Assembly (NCBI RefSeq): GCF_010015445.1
Contig: NC_053121.1
Location: 28,810,434 to 28,874,433 of the forward strand
Reading direction: 5' to 3'
DNA from: Perca fluviatilis
Taxonomy: Eukaryota; Chordata; Actinopteri; Perciformes; Percidae
DNA length: 64,000 nt
Below the pieces are notes generated by a model. The model worked only from the letters and a program-made list of their open reading frames with translations. It searched no databases and was not told the origin of the DNA. Each line of letters opens with the position of its first letter. Position 1 is the stretch's first letter. The translations under genes and the position numbers were made by a program. Shown here piece after piece: positions 63,967-64,000 of this stretch.

Positions 63967-63988
63967 GGGGGGAGGGTGGGGGAAGGGG
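63967..63988 (+). other. Potential G-quadruplex motif
   Basis: Four G runs (6, 3, 5 and 4 long) separated by loops of 1, 1 and 2 bases: a strong canonical G4 pattern on the plus strand, near the window end. No promoter or gene is visible beside it. Confidence 0.7.
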
Positions 63989-64000
63989 TTTAGATAGATA

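Overview
The window looks like ordinary non-coding DNA from a ray-finned (teleost, perciform-like) fish. It is AT-rich and has at least 14 sizeable dinucleotide arrays, mostly (CA)n/(GT)n and (TA)n. It carries many DNA-transposon relics of fish type: piggyBac-like TTAA elements, hAT, PIF/Harbinger, a tRNA-derived SINE and LINE-type 3' tails. I found no intact protein-coding host gene, no rRNA or tRNA gene and no CRISPR array. Most open frames are simple-repeat artefacts or chance frames in AT-rich DNA. The protein-coding signal I can support is decayed transposon sequence, plus one coiled-coil-like relic whose family I cannot name.

Layout. 1-3.66 kb is non-repetitive. 3.66-4.14 kb holds two TTAA-flanked miniature elements that share one TTAA. 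4.6-6 kb has microsatellites. 7-9.3 kb has fish repeat fragments. 9.3-16.9 kb is mostly plain, with simple repeats and a LINE-like tail. 17-19.2 kb has a dispersed repeat, a TTAA element, a near-perfect palindrome, and a 946-bp hAT element with a BED-finger exon relic sitting inside a (TA)n tract. 20.3-28.9 kb is a nest of DNA elements, including a three-level insertion (25.67-27.95 kb) and an element split by a retroposed insert with a 16-bp target duplication. 31.3-36.4 kb has more TTAA elements, a second copy of the 25.7-kb element, and a 290-bp direct duplication. 39.5-42.8 kb holds a piggyBac transposase pseudogene. 43.6-46.8 kb has a repeat interrupted by a 522-bp TTAA element. 50.3-51.2 kb has a hAT end and the coiled-coil pseudogene. 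55.1-55.7 kb has a repeat with a 27-bp minisatellite. 58.9 kb is a SINE. 59.9-61.6 kb is a PIF/Harbinger relic with both its Myb/SANT-like and HARBI1-like reading frames, the latter split by a 335-bp hAT MITE.

The interest lies in insertion history rather than gene function. Several insertions can be read precisely because the target duplication is intact, an empty site exists elsewhere in the same window, or the interrupted frame rejoins when the insert is removed. I found no convincing new biological system. Element names are from sequence recognition without a database and should be read as superfamily-level.
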